From Prasinococcaceae sp. CCMP 1430 (lineage: Eukaryota > Prasinodermophyta > Palmophyllophyceae > Prasinococcales > Prasinococcaceae), in the NCBI GenBank assembly GCA_013416795.1, contig RQSC01000027.1:38263-102262 (forward strand): a stretch of DNA of 64,000 nt, read 5' to 3'. The notes under the pieces were generated by a model, which saw only the letters and a program-made list of their open reading frames with translations, had not been told where the DNA came from and did no database searches. Below, in pieces: positions 50,387-60,243 of this stretch (position 1 is its first letter; the number at the start of each line of letters is the position of its first letter). The translations under genes and the position numbers were made by a program.

Positions 50387-51448
50387 CGATGCGAAGGGAC
50401 GGCTCCCGCGCGTTCGGAGTGATGACGGAGAGATTCTTTTCTTTTTTTTGGGTCCGGGGTTTCCCGTTGGCGCGACGACGCCTCAAAGTTTTTAAATCGC
50501 GTCATTTCTGTGTATTTACGCTAAGAAAATAATGCGTTATATCAAATATGATTTGTAATGAGAAAAAAAAACAAAAACCGTACGATACGTTGTAGTGAAA
50601 ACCACTTCATCCCCTGGCACGGGAGCTAGGGCTTTCTCGTTGCTGCTGAATGAACCCCTTCGCGGCGGCGGCGACGACCATCGGCCGAATCCGGAATCCG
50701 GCGAAGTCCGCGTTCCCCGAGCGCGCGCGCGCGCGCCCGCGGCCCGCCGTCGCGTGCCGTTGTGATGAGCACCTGCCTGCGCGGCCCGCGTTTGTTTGTG
50801 CGCGCGCGGGGGAGCGGGGGGGCGGCGGCGGCACGCATGCGCATGCGCGAAACCCCCACCTCTCACCGACCGGGCGGGGCTTGTTGTTGTTGTTGTTGCG
50901 CCTCGATCGATGAACCTGACGAGTTGTGTGTGAAGTCTCCGGCTGTGGCTGGTTGGACGGACGCCCGCTCGCCAACCGTCCAAGCCCCAGCCAGCCGGTG
51001 GCGATGATCGGAGACGAGGTTGGTTGTCAGGTTTTCACCCACGCGAGGCTGTGTCCTCCAGGGCGCTCGATCGATGGATACACCATCGTTGGTTCGGCAG
51101 CGCCACACAGCGCGTGCGGGGAGGCGATCGCAGGGCTGGAGGCGATCGTGGGGCGGCGCGGGCGCGGGGCCGCGGCTGGCGCGGCGGCGGCCGTGCGCTC
51201 TAGTCGCGATCGGGGGCGGCCGCACCGCGCGCGAGACTGGGCGGGCGGGCCGCGTGCCGCTGCGGAGTGCTGCGCCGCCGGCGAGGACGCGCTCGCGCGT
51301 GCGCTCGCGGCCGGGCAGGGACGAATTCCGGTCCGCACACCCCGCCCGCGCACACGCCATCGCGCAGCTGTAGCTACGCGCGCGCACGAGCGCGTACGCG
51401 CAAGCGAACACACTTGCCAGCAGCGCGCGCGTGCACGCATCGGCCGCC

Positions 51449-53599
51449 ATGATCCGCTCGTCGAGCTACACTACCATGGGTACGACCCACAAGCGGTCCG
51501 CGAGCGCCGAAACCGGCTTTGGCGCCGGCGCGGGCGCCGGCGCGGGCAACGGCGGTGCGAGCATGGGTGGACCAGGCGGGAGCGCCAGCGGCGGCGTGCC
51601 AACGACGACAGCGAGCGCCTCTATGACGTCAATGGGCCGCCACTCCCGCACCAGTAGCTACGCCAACTACGACAGCTTCGAGGTGGCGCCCGTGCGCGCG
51701 CCGGGGCTCAAGCACTCTGGGATGTGCGTGGTACACTTGCACGCACACGTGCGCACACGCGCACATTTGCGCGCATGCGAACGCGCGCACGCGTGCACGC
51801 GCGCGTCCACACGCACCTGCGCTCGTGCGCGTGCGCGCGCGCCCACGCTGACGCACATACGCCCGCGCGCCCGCAGTGCCATGAGCTCGCGCTCGGCGCA
51901 CGCGGGGCGCCTGCGTTTCGCAAAGGGCGACCGTGGATGGCATGTCGCGCTCAGTCGCAACAGATGGGGGCTGGTCTTCCTGGCGGTGCAAGCGGTGCTT
52001 CTCATGCTGCTGGCAGCGCGTTATTTTGGAGGGGAGGGCGCCGGGGGGGGAGGCGTCCCCAGCGGCGCCTCATCGCCATCGCGAGGCACGGAGATCTCGG
52101 CGGCGGCGCGTGCGGCGCGGTCGCAACAGCACGCCGAGGCGCTTCAGGCACAGAGCGAGCGCGTCGCCGAGCGCCGGCGCGCGCGCGCCGAGGCGGCCGC
52201 GGCGGAGGAGGCGGGTGCACAGGCGCGGGTGGAGGCCAACGCTGCGAGTGCGCAGGTGGAAGAAGAGGCGAAGAGGAGCTCGCAGACGCAGGAGGCGGGC
52301 AAGGCGCAGAGGGTGGAGGCCTCCCCGACAGTGGGCCCCGAGATAGTGGATGCCAAGCGCACGGCCACCAAGGCCGCTGCGGCTGCCGCGACGCTCTCGG
52401 GCGCTGCCAGGCACTCCGACCCGGGGCGGGCGTACGCGTACCCACACATGGCCGAGGCGCCCGTGTTCGGCGAAACCCGCAAGTTCCTGGTGTACCAGCC
52501 CCAGTTTGGCATGGGCAACCAGCTCTTGGCACTCAAGAGCGCCGTCGCCATGGCCACCGTGCTCGACCGCTGGTTGGTTGTGCCGCATTACCACTCGAAC
52601 AACGCGCACGGCAAGTACGTACCTTTTGAGGACATTTTCGACTGGGACAAGTTCCAAGAAATGGTCCCGCGGTCGCTGCCCATGGATGAGTTCCTGGCGC
52701 TCGGCGTCCGCCCGACGCGGCTATTTGACATGTTGCTGCCCCTCAAGACTGTGCACCAGCACTTCGATTACTTCACCGACCTGCGCGTGTTCGGCGACGC
52801 TCGGCAGCTGAACGAGTCCATCAGCCGCGTCGATGCCAACGGCGTAGAGCACCACATCAAGCTCAGCGACGAGGATGTGAGACGCAAGTACGGCGTGATG
52901 GAGGACCAGGTGCTGGCGTTCAGCACGACCTACAAGATGTTCTCGCACTTCTCGGACGGCAGACTGACGCGTAGTGTGGCGAACTCCTGGTCGCAGTCGA
53001 TCATTCCGGCGCCGCGTGTGCGCGCAGCCGCCGAGGCCGCCGTGGCCGTCCTGCGAGGCCCGAGCGGCGACGGCAAATTCTCCTGCGCCCACGTGCGCCG
53101 CACTGACTTCAACGAGCTGTGCAACGTCGCCGATTCGGGCTGGCTTGCCAGCCTCAGCAGCCGAGGTTACATCTGCTGGCCCACCATGGAGGAAATCGTG
53201 GATCAGCTGCAGGTGCTAGGCGCCGAGCGCGTCTTCGTGGCTTCAGACGCGCCGCAGGAGGTACGCGCACACGCGGGCTTCGTGGGGGCCTTCGACGCGG
53301 CGTACGGCGACGACTTTGCACACCTCCTCAGCGGGGGTGTTGCCGACGCCGCCATGCCGCTCATGGAGGTCGAGGTATGCTCGCACGCCGACACGCTGGT
53401 GGTCAACCGATACTCGACCTTCAGCCTTTTCATGGCGCACTCGCGGCACATCAGGAAGCCGTCCACGTCGTCGGAGTTCTGGATGCGCACGGACGTCATG
53501 AAGAAAGTGCAGGCCGCGCAGGAGAATATTCAACGCAAGAAGCAGGAGGACAATGAGGCCAAGGCGGACGCGCAGGCGGAGATGCGCAGGCGGCTATGA
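51449..53599 (+). CDS. Type II membrane O-fucosyltransferase-like protein
   Basis: Exons 51449-51723 and 51877-53599 give 665 aa. The 153-nt intron (gtgcgt...cccgcag) is stop-free and in frame, so it could be misread as coding; it has CTGAC 24 nt before its end. ATG context is gccgccATGatc. The cytosolic Ser/Gly-rich tail is followed by one membrane anchor (WGLVFLAVQAVLLMLLAARY) and a long Ala/Glu coiled stalk, as in Golgi type II transferases. The catalytic domain begins FLVYQPQFGMGNQLLALKSA, the donor-binding (G)GxGNQ/L start of the GDP-fucose protein O-fucosyltransferase family. It continues with VLDRWLVVPHYHSN, CAHVRRTDF (the HxRxxD/E-type motif) and AERVFVASDAPQE. The acceptor is unknown. 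Confidence 0.8.
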   Translation: MIRSSSYTTMGTTHKRSASAETGFGAGAGAGAGNGGASMGGPGGSASGGVPTTTASASMTSMGRHSRTSSYANYDSFEVAPVRAPGLKHSGMCVVHLHAHVRTRAHLRACERAHACTRASTRTCARARARAPTLTHIRPRARSAMSSRSAHAGRLRFAKGDRGWHVALSRNRWGLVFLAVQAVLLMLLAARYFGGEGAGGGGVPSGASSPSRGTEISAAARAARSQQHAEALQAQSERVAERRRARAEAAAAEEAGAQARVEANAASAQVEEEAKRSSQTQEAGKAQRVEASPTVGPEIVDAKRTATKAAAAAATLSGAARHSDPGRAYAYPHMAEAPVFGETRKFLVYQPQFGMGNQLLALKSAVAMATVLDRWLVVPHYHSNNAHGKYVPFEDIFDWDKFQEMVPRSLPMDEFLALGVRPTRLFDMLLPLKTVHQHFDYFTDLRVFGDARQLNESISRVDANGVEHHIKLSDEDVRRKYGVMEDQVLAFSTTYKMFSHFSDGRLTRSVANSWSQSIIPAPRVRAAAEAAVAVLRGPSGDGKFSCAHVRRTDFNELCNVADSGWLASLSSRGYICWPTMEEIVDQLQVLGAERVFVASDAPQEVRAHAGFVGAFDAAYGDDFAHLLSGGVADAAMPLMEVEVCSHADTLVVNRYSTFSLFMAHSRHIRKPSTSSEFWMRTDVMKKVQAAQENIQRKKQEDNEAKADAQAEMRRRL

Positions 53600-53837
53600 G
53601 CGCGCGCGCGCGCGCGCGCGCAGTTGGGCGCGCGCGGCTGGCGCTCGTGGGGTCGCGTATGGTGCGGCGCGCGCTATAATTTCGTGCTTCGTGCCCCAAC
53701 GTGTATGAAAGCCCGCCCGGTCGGACTGCGATCACTGCGCGCTGCCCCGCGCGCTGGCATTTCTCAGTCACTACTGTTTGTCCGGACTTGATCGCTCTGC
53801 GCCGCCACAGCCAGCTGGCACGCCCCAGTGGCCGCCA

Positions 53838-56080
53838 CTAGGCAGGCACGCCGTCCTGATCCGGCTGCCCATCCGCACCCGTGGCGCCGGGGCGCTGCAC
53901 GGCAACAGCATCCTCGAACTCGTTGCCCGTTGACAGGACGCCCCCCGCCGCATCGCTAGAGTCCTCTTCAATCTCCGGGACGCCGGGATCCGTCGCCCTC
54001 GCGTGCGAGCCATCTAGCACGTTCGCGGGTTGCGGTTGGACAGCTGCCGGGCTGCCGCGTGGCGATGCTGGCGCGCGCATGAGTTGGGCTCCGTCGTACC
54101 AGCTACCGAGAGAGGGTGCTGCTGCGTTGTCCCCTTTGTACTCAAAGCCACTCTGCTCGATGAATCGGAAGATGCGAGAGGAGTTCGGCGTGAGGCCACT
54201 CGAAGTCGGCGGGCCCAGGATGGCGTCGAAGACGCTCAGATATTTTGACTTGAATACATCTCGCTCTGTGGCGCGCGCGGTCGAGCGCGCGCACGCACGT
54301 GCGAAGCGGCCAAGACGACGGATCGCGAGCATGTCAGCAAGGAGTGCACACACAATCTCGCAACGCGCAGCCGCTCATCCACGCCACCGCGCGACCGCGG
54401 CGTCACCGCGCACGCGTCCCCAGGGAAGGCGAGGCCTTGGTGGAGGGCGTGCTCACCTTGCTCGTAGCAGTGGAAAAGGGTGCCCGTTGCAATTGAGAAC
54501 ATGACAGTGTCCATGCGCGTCAGCGCAGCGAACATGCTGCTCAGGCGTTTGGATGGGGGGGGGCGGGGCCTTTCCTTGAATCGCGCGTTTTGAAGGCATC
54601 TGCCCGAGCTGAGTTCGCTGATCTGCGTTGTCAGCGCCTCGGCCGCCTTGGCCGCGCAAAACAGTGCCAGCTCGAGCCGCCGGCTCTTTGCCTCGAACAG
54701 CCCTGCGAGCCCGCCCGTCGAAGTGCCAAGAAGCAGGGTGAACAAATTGGCCGGGAGGCCGTGGAGCCTGTCAGGCAAAGCAGTGCCGCACATCTCGAAG
54801 AGGATGCCCGACACCGTGAAGGCATTTGCAACGTAGCTCGCGAGAAACGCACTCGAGCGCGCTATGCCGACGGCGTTTAGCCTGGTCAGTTTGGCAGGCT
54901 CGGTAAGCCATCTGCGGCGTTGCACGACGACGGAGGTAGTAATGTACACTGCCAGATACATAGGCAGAGCGCGTGTGTACTCGGCAATCCACGTGCGAAC
55001 GTAGTACCTGGCAGGATTGCCCAGAGGGTCGAGAATGCGCGCCATGCGCACGCCCGCGCGCGCAACGCCGACCGGCGCGATCGATGCCATGGCCTTGCCC
55101 GCAGCCGCGCCGTACTCCTTCGCGTATGGCCCCACCAACGCCTTTATGTCGACGGAAGACTTGTCATCCTTGCCCAGCACGGTGTGCCGGAGCGCGCGCA
55201 TGGTCTCAGGAGTGCGGCCGCCGTGCTTCTTGAGGAAATTCAGGTAGCCGCCATCCAGCGTGTGCGGTACCGCGATGAAGGTCGCCAGGAGGTGCGATGC
55301 CGTCGCACAAAGCAGCACGACGTCGCTATGCTCGTACTCAGCGCCAATGGCACGCAGGATCTTCTGCGCGCGAGGGCGAGTATCTTTTAAGCCACAGCGC
55401 ACGAGCAGCACCAGGGCGCGCACGAGTACGTACGTCGCGAGCGACATGTGACCTTTCGCGTCGCTGCGTTCGTTACCGCCGGCCAAAAGGAGGGATGGTC
55501 CAACGAGAAGCCCGGCGAGCGCGTGTCGCCACGAGCGGCTCTGGTTGTCACCGTAGCTCTTGGAGAGCGTTTCATCGATGCCGATGTAGCCACCCGAAAG
55601 CACCCCGAGGAATGCGCCGTAGCGCAGCGTCTCCACGACGCCCTGGCGCACCGCGCCAGGCTTGTTGCCCCCCTTGTTGCGAATGCCAACGAGCAACCGC
55701 AGCGCGACAATGCCGCCGCGCAGGGCCGCGCCTGTCGCGAAGCCGCGCCCCCCCGCGGCGGCGACACGCTCGAGGCGGCGCACTGCGCGATCCCAGTATG
55801 GCAGTGGTTTCCGCCGCCCCTTGACGCTCAAGTTCTCCATGCCCTCCACGCTTCCGCGCCGCCCGTGCCGCCCGCGACGGCGGTGGCCGTGCGCACAGTT
55901 GGCACTTGCGCTGGCGCTGCCAGCGCCAGACGCGTCGGCGCCAGCAGGCGCGTCGACACGCTCCCATGCATCGCCGGACGCGACGTCCGCACCGACGGAT
56001 TCCAACCCTCCCTCGCTGCCCCGCGCGGCCGGCGGCGCACTCGCCCCCCGCGCCCGGCCCGCCCGCCTACCCGGCGCCAT
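53838..56080 (-). CDS. TMEM135: TMEM135-like multi-pass membrane protein
   Basis: Exons 56080-54457 and 54265-53838 (complement) give 683 aa. The intron (gtgagc...gccacag, CTGAC) joins FHCYEQ-ERDVFKSKYLSV. After a disordered N-terminus come hydrophobic segments with the pattern of TMEM135: ALRGGIVALRLLVG, LRYGAFLGVLSGGYIGIDET, RHALAGLLVGPSLLLAGG, LATYVLVRALVLLVRCGLKD, then the HTLDGGYLNFLKKHGG block. More helices follow (YVRTWIAEYTRALPMYLAVY, NLFTLLLGTSTGGLAGLFEA). In animals TMEM135 is a peroxisomal/mitochondrial membrane protein linked to lipid export and mitochondrial fission. The hydrophilic C-terminal exon is not conserved. The family call is by pattern; a Tim17-like membrane protein is the alternative. 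Confidence 0.6.
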
Positions 56081-56257
56081 CGGCCTCTGACCCAGTGCCA
56101 GTCCGTGCCGCCCTCCTCCTGTCCGGCACCCCCGCTCCGTCCGCCGCCCTCAACCCCCACACCCGCCTACCCCATGCCGCGCGGCAGCGCGCGCGCGGTG
56201 GCAACAGCTGTCGCGTCTTGCGAACGCGCGCTGCCTGCGGCCCCCGCTCGCACACCA

Positions 56258-56283
56258 ATTAGGGTAATATTCTATAGGGTTTA
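56258..56283. promoter_or_regulatory. Telobox-like pair, copy 2
   Basis: TTAGGGTAATATT followed by CTATAGGGTTT; read on the minus strand it is AAACCCTATAG then AATATTACCCTAA. It sits about 180 bp upstream of the TMEM135-like ATG. Confidence 0.5.
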
Positions 56284-56549
56284 ATTTACACGTCAATCAC
56301 CACGCAGTGTCCCCCCGCCCGTTCAGCCTGTGGCATGCCAACCCTATGGCAACAGCATGAAAGCACATCAGCCGGAATCCGGGATGCGTCGCACGTCAAA
56401 GCGCCTGCGAGGGCTATGATCGCCCGTGGGTACATGTCACTCTCGCGCGCGTTCGGGCCGCGCGAGCGCCTCGGCGGCGCGGCTTTCGTCGGTTGGGGCG
56501 CAGCGCATGCGAACTGAGCAGGGCGGGGGCGGCCGCGGGCGCCCTCGCA

Positions 56550-56562
56550 TGCGTTTTGATGA
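56550..56562 (+). promoter_or_regulatory. TGCGTTTTGATGA motif, copy 6
   Basis: Plus-strand copy, preceded by GCA, 311 bp upstream of the RING-H2 gene ATG at 56873. Confidence 0.45.
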
Positions 56563-56872
56563 GGGGAGAGCCCGCAGCGAATGCGCGCGCGCTGGCCCGT
56601 AGGCGACGGAGAGGTGCGCGGGTGGGGGCGGGGTGGCGCGCCACACCGCTGGCGGGCGGGGCGCAGAGGGGGAGCGGCGGCCGAGACGCGCGCCGTGAGC
56701 GCTCGCGGTCTCCCGCACACGAGCGGTCCCCAGCGCGCGCGCGCGCGTGCACGCGAAAGAGGGGAGTTGGGGTGGGGGGCGCCGTGGCGGCCCGTGCCGG
56801 CTTTTCTTGGCGCGCGCGGCGCGCGCCGCTGCCGGGGTGGGGGAAAGGGCTGGGAGGAGAGCCCCGACAGAG

Positions 56873-58022
56873 ATGGATGGACGCGCGGGGAGCGCGTCGC
56901 CCTCGGCGCCAACGAGTGCAACAGGCGCAAAGCTTGACGCGGCTGGGGGCTCTGGTGGGGGCGAGGTGCTGGGCGCGGCCAACGGCGCCGTGATGACACC
57001 GTCGGCGAGTGTCGGTGCGGCGATGGACACGCTCAATGCGGATGCGGATGCCAGCCACGAGGATGACGAGCGCGTCGAAGGCAGCGACGACGATGACCAG
57101 GTCGAGGGGGGAGTGCACGCTAGCGTGGAGGAGGGCGAGGAGATGGACGACGAGGCCCTGGCGCGCATGCTGCAGCAGCAGGAGCATGGTGCGTCATGCG
57201 CGGATTGGGGCACGCTCGTGCAGCTTGGCGGGCACGTCCAACGTACAGCGCGGCGGGCCGGGCGGGGAAGCGCGCTGCCCAGTGTGCTGCAAAGGAAGTG
57301 CGAGCGCAGGGGCGCCCGCGGAGGAAAGAGGTCAATTTCGGAGCCGGGTTTGGTGGTGGGTGGTGGTGGGCTCGGGGCGTAGGGGGGCGCGGCGCGATGC
57401 ACACAGACAAGAGATGTCCCCCCTGTCGACTCGCTGACTTACTTTGCCGTGCGTTGGCTTGTCCCTGTTCGCGCACGGCGGGTGCTTCCTGCGGCGGCGG
57501 CCAACAGCATATATGATGCTCGCGCAGCAGCAGCTAGAGGAGCAGGAGGCCGCCGCGCAGGAGGCGGGAGAGGAGGAGGACGAGGACGCGCGGCTGGCGC
57601 GCGAGCTGATGCGCCGCGAGATCGAGGAGCACACCGCGATGCTCCAGGCGCAAGGAGGGCTGGCCGGTGGCGAGTACGATGGTGAGGGGGAATTCACAGA
57701 CGACGACGTTGAGCCTGACGACATGACGTACGAGCAGCTCACCGCGCTGGGCGAGATGGTGGGCACGCAGAGCAAGGGTGCTGGCAAGGATGCGCTAGAT
57801 GCTCTCAAGGTGGCAACGTACGCCGAGGTCAGGGCAGGTGCTGGTGGTAGCGCGGGCGCCGAGGAGGGCGATGAGCAGTGCGCAGTGTGCCGCTGCGAGT
57901 TCGAGCCCGACGAGCTCGTCAAGTGCCTGCCGTGCAAGCACTACTTCCACGTGGATTGCATCGACCAGTGGCTCAAGGATCAGAAGACGTGCCCGCTATG
58001 CTTCGTTGAGATTGGGAAGTGA
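56873..58022 (+). CDS. RING-H2 E3 ubiquitin ligase-like protein
   Basis: Exons 56873-57188 and 57508-58022 give 276 aa. The 319-nt intron starts gtgcgt, has CTGAC and ends ccaacag, joining LQQQEH-AYMMLAQQQLEE. The N-terminal half is acidic and disordered with repeated Met/Leu/Gln-rich helices (EALARMLQQQE, LARELMRREIEEHTAML), which look like a repeated short helix. The RING-H2 finger is C-terminal: CAVCRCEFEPDELVKCLPCK followed by HYFHVDCIDQWLKDQKTCPL and C, with all eight metal ligands (C-C-C-H-H-C-C-C pattern) present. It should recruit an E2; the substrate is unknown. No membrane segment. This type (disordered acidic N-terminus plus terminal RING-H2) resembles plant BIG BROTHER/RNF-like proteins. 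ATG 56873 lies in a GC-rich leader and has no in-frame upstream ATG. Confidence 0.87.
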
Positions 58023-58336
58023 GAAATCTCTGAGGACGCGCACCTCTCTCTCGGCAGCAGCGCCAGCGACTTTGGGACACGAGCCGTGCGAGGTGCCCGC
58101 CATCAAGCCTTTCACTCGTAGCACCCGCTGGTTGGTTGGCGGGCGGGCACGCTCGTGCGCGCTGCGCCGCGCGACGAGGATTGCGTCGCAGCCTCCTCAA
58201 GCGCGGCGGCTGCTCCCTCTGTACTGATAAGCGATTTGGTTCGAGGCCCGGCAGTGCCAGCAGCGACACGTGTCTGCTGCAGGGATGGGCGAGCCATATT
58301 ATACTGTGTGTGCGCTCGCGGCGCGCCAGCGCACGT
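58023..58336. other. Convergent spacer (RING-H2 / CGI-121)
   Basis: About 310 bp shared 3' flank. No coding, RNA gene or repeat recognised. Confidence 0.4.
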
Positions 58337-58843
58337 TCACATGACATCCCGCACACCGATTCGGGTCGTGACGGCATCTGCCAGCGAGCCGGTTTCGAGC
58401 TCCTCGGGCGTGATCTTGAAGATTCTCTTGATGTCGTCCACTTGGGCGCGCTCTGATAGCTGGGCCACGTCGCACGGCTGCGCGCCGCGCTCCTCCATGA
58501 GCTTCTCCACAGCCGCCCTGTCCGCGTCAGAAGCGTCGAAGCGCGCAACGAGCACATCGAGCGTCACGCCGCTTGCGCCACAGTCCTCCATGGGCATGCC
58601 CAGCCGCCTGAGCGACTCGCCAATGTGCCTGCTTGCAGCGAGGTTGACGATCAGCTCCGAGTGCAGCGACTTTGTGACCAACTTGCCCCTCTCCTGCGCG
58701 CTGAGCGCGCGGTGCGCGGCCGCGAGCGCGCAGAGCGCGTCGGGCACGAGTCCCGCCCTGCACAGCGCGAGCTCGGGCCGGAGCGCGCTGCCGCCGCGGC
58801 CGCCGCGCCGAGTGGCGCGCGCGTGGCGCAGCCGCCGAAGCAT
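58337..58843 (-). CDS. TPRKB: KEOPS/EKC complex subunit CGI-121 (TPRKB)
   Basis: Single exon, 168 aa, first ATG at 58843 (MLRRLRHARAT). The conserved core reads LVTKSLHSELIVNLAASRHI, GESLRRLGM, then a strand region (VTLDVLVARFDASD) and the C-terminal VDDIKRIFKITPEEL, the order and spacing of CGI-121/TPRKB. The protein is the accessory subunit that binds the Bud32/PRPK kinase and tRNA in the KEOPS complex making t6A37 in tRNA. Length matches the family (about 175 aa). The first about 45 residues are Arg-rich and lack the usual DAxLI helix, so an upstream exon or plastid/mitochondrial leader is possible. It lies tandem to, and 160 bp from, the eIF2B-beta stop, so the promoter is short. Confidence 0.82.
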   Translation of the reverse strand: MLRRLRHARATRRGGRGGSALRPELALCRAGLVPDALCALAAAHRALSAQERGKLVTKSLHSELIVNLAASRHIGESLRRLGMPMEDCGASGVTLDVLVARFDASDADRAAVEKLMEERGAQPCDVAQLSERAQVDDIKRIFKITPEELETGSLADAVTTRIGVRDVM

Positions 58844-59004
58844 GCAAAAGCGCAAGCTCCGGGAAGGAGCTCGCTCGCCAGGAAAGGGGAGAAAAAGCCT
58901 GAAAAGGACAAACTAAAAAAGCTTGTATGTGTGCATACAATACTATATCAACAAATGGAACCACGGGCGATCGAACATTTTTTTTAAAAAATGTTTCGCG
59001 CGCG

Positions 59005-60243
59005 TCAGAGCTCTTGCATCTCATCGGGGCTGTAGTACTCGCTGAGCATGCGGTAGATGTCCGACGGCGTGTGCCCCCCAGTATCGGTGAGGAACAGCGT
59101 GATGAGGTCCGGGGGGATGTAATCGAACTCGTTGTTGACGACGTGGCAGCGGCCGCCGCCCTGCGCACACTCCGAGAGCACCTCGGCGCTGAGCACCTCG
59201 GCGGGCGCTCGAAGGTCGCCCGCGAGCATGTCCTCGTTGGGCTGCAGCAGTGGGCTGAGCTTGTGCATGCCGAAGAGCACCACGAAAGGCACCGCGTGCC
59301 TTTGCGCGGCGAGCGCAACCATGTGCAGACCGGCGGGCGCCATCACGCCGCCGTTGGCCATCACGGCGCTCGCACCCACCACCACCATGTTGGAGCGCGC
59401 CATCATGGCAAAGACGGTCGCGTCAGTGATGAAGGTGGTCTGAATGCCTGCTCCAGACAGTTCGCGCGCCATGCGCCTGCCCGAGCACAGCGGCGCGCCC
59501 TCAGCGACCACCACCTGAAAGTCACGCTTCTTGCCCGCCGCACGCAGGAAGAGAGACGTCGCCCTGGAGTAACCTAGCGTGAGGATGACCTCATCGGTGT
59601 GGATATGCTCCAGAGCCTGCTCTGCGATCTGCTGCGGCACGCCGTCGAGCTCGTCAATCATCTCGTTCACCGCCTCGATGACGCGGAGCTTGAGCTCCCA
59701 CGGTCCCTTGCCACCGCGCATGCCATGTGTAGCGGGGCTGCCGCTCACGTCGAGCAGTGAGTGCAGGCTGGGCGGCCGCAGCAACTGCGTCTGCGCGCCC
59801 TGCCCACCGCTCGTCCCCCCGCTCGGGGCACTCCACTGCACCCGCCGCGAGCCGCCATTGCCGTGGCCTTGGCCGCTGCTACCCCCACCTGCTCCGTCGC
59901 CGCCATCGTCGTCGCCTGTCGCATCTTCGTCCTCATCGCTCTCGCCATCTTCGTCGCCCTCGCCGCCCTCGGTGTCCATCTGTAGCTGTAGGTCCTCCTC
60001 ACGAATGATCGAGAGCACGCGGCGCGCAACATTGCCGGGCACAACCTCCTGCGGCCTCGCGGACGTCAGCCGGCGGCCGAGCGTGCGCACGGTCTCTAGC
60101 AGCGCGCGAAATGCCTCGAGCTCGTTGGAGCCTGCAATGCGCCGATGCTGTGAGATCGCCTGGCGGATCAGGTTCGCGGTGCGCTTGGCTACGTCCACGC
60201 TCGAACTCGAGCGCCTGCGGCACAGTACGGCAGAGGGGATCAT
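59005..60243 (-). CDS. EIF2B2: Translation initiation factor eIF2B subunit beta
   Basis: Single exon, 412 aa, ATG 60243 ([15 protein letters not shown]). The N-terminal helical part ([26 protein letters not shown]) is followed by an acidic insert (residues about 92-130), then the Rossmann-like eIF2B-alpha/beta/delta domain: [94 protein letters not shown] and [20 protein letters not shown]. The IxDxxV and GAxxVxxNGG signatures and the NxxFDxxPPxLI ending identify the beta subunit. eIF2B is the guanine-nucleotide exchange factor for eIF2 and the target of stress control by eIF2 phosphorylation. Its start codon overlaps the plus-strand ATG of the HisRS gene within a CATG. Confidence 0.92.
   Translation of the reverse strand: MIPSAVLCRRRSSSSVDVAKRTANLIRQAISQHRRIAGSNELEAFRALLETVRTLGRRLTSARPQEVVPGNVARRVLSIIREEDLQLQMDTEGGEGDEDGESDEDEDATGDDDGGDGAGGGSSGQGHGNGGSRRVQWSAPSGGTSGGQGAQTQLLRPPSLHSLLDVSGSPATHGMRGGKGPWELKLRVIEAVNEMIDELDGVPQQIAEQALEHIHTDEVILTLGYSRATSLFLRAAGKKRDFQVVVAEGAPLCSGRRMARELSGAGIQTTFITDATVFAMMARSNMVVVGASAVMANGGVMAPAGLHMVALAAQRHAVPFVVLFGMHKLSPLLQPNEDMLAGDLRAPAEVLSAEVLSECAQGGGRCHVVNNEFDYIPPDLITLFLTDTGGHTPSDIYRMLSEYYSPDEMQEL

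Larger units (their letters stand above)
49361..51448. promoter_or_regulatory. Long divergent spacer (AP2 / O-fucosyltransferase-like)
   Basis: About 2.1 kb, the longest promoter-type spacer. It includes C-runs (about 49690), gtacagtacactgtac (49731), a short open frame from ATG 49991 that I do not accept as a gene, a three-copy repeat (50158-50320), TGCGTTTTGACGG (50374), an AT-rich patch (50505-50580) and GCTAGGGCTTT (50625). Confidence 0.45.
56081..56872. promoter_or_regulatory. Divergent spacer (TMEM135-like / RING-H2)
   Basis: About 790 bp with no supported coding. It contains the telobox-like pair at 56258 and TGCGTTTTGATGA at 56550, and is otherwise very GC-rich. Confidence 0.45.
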
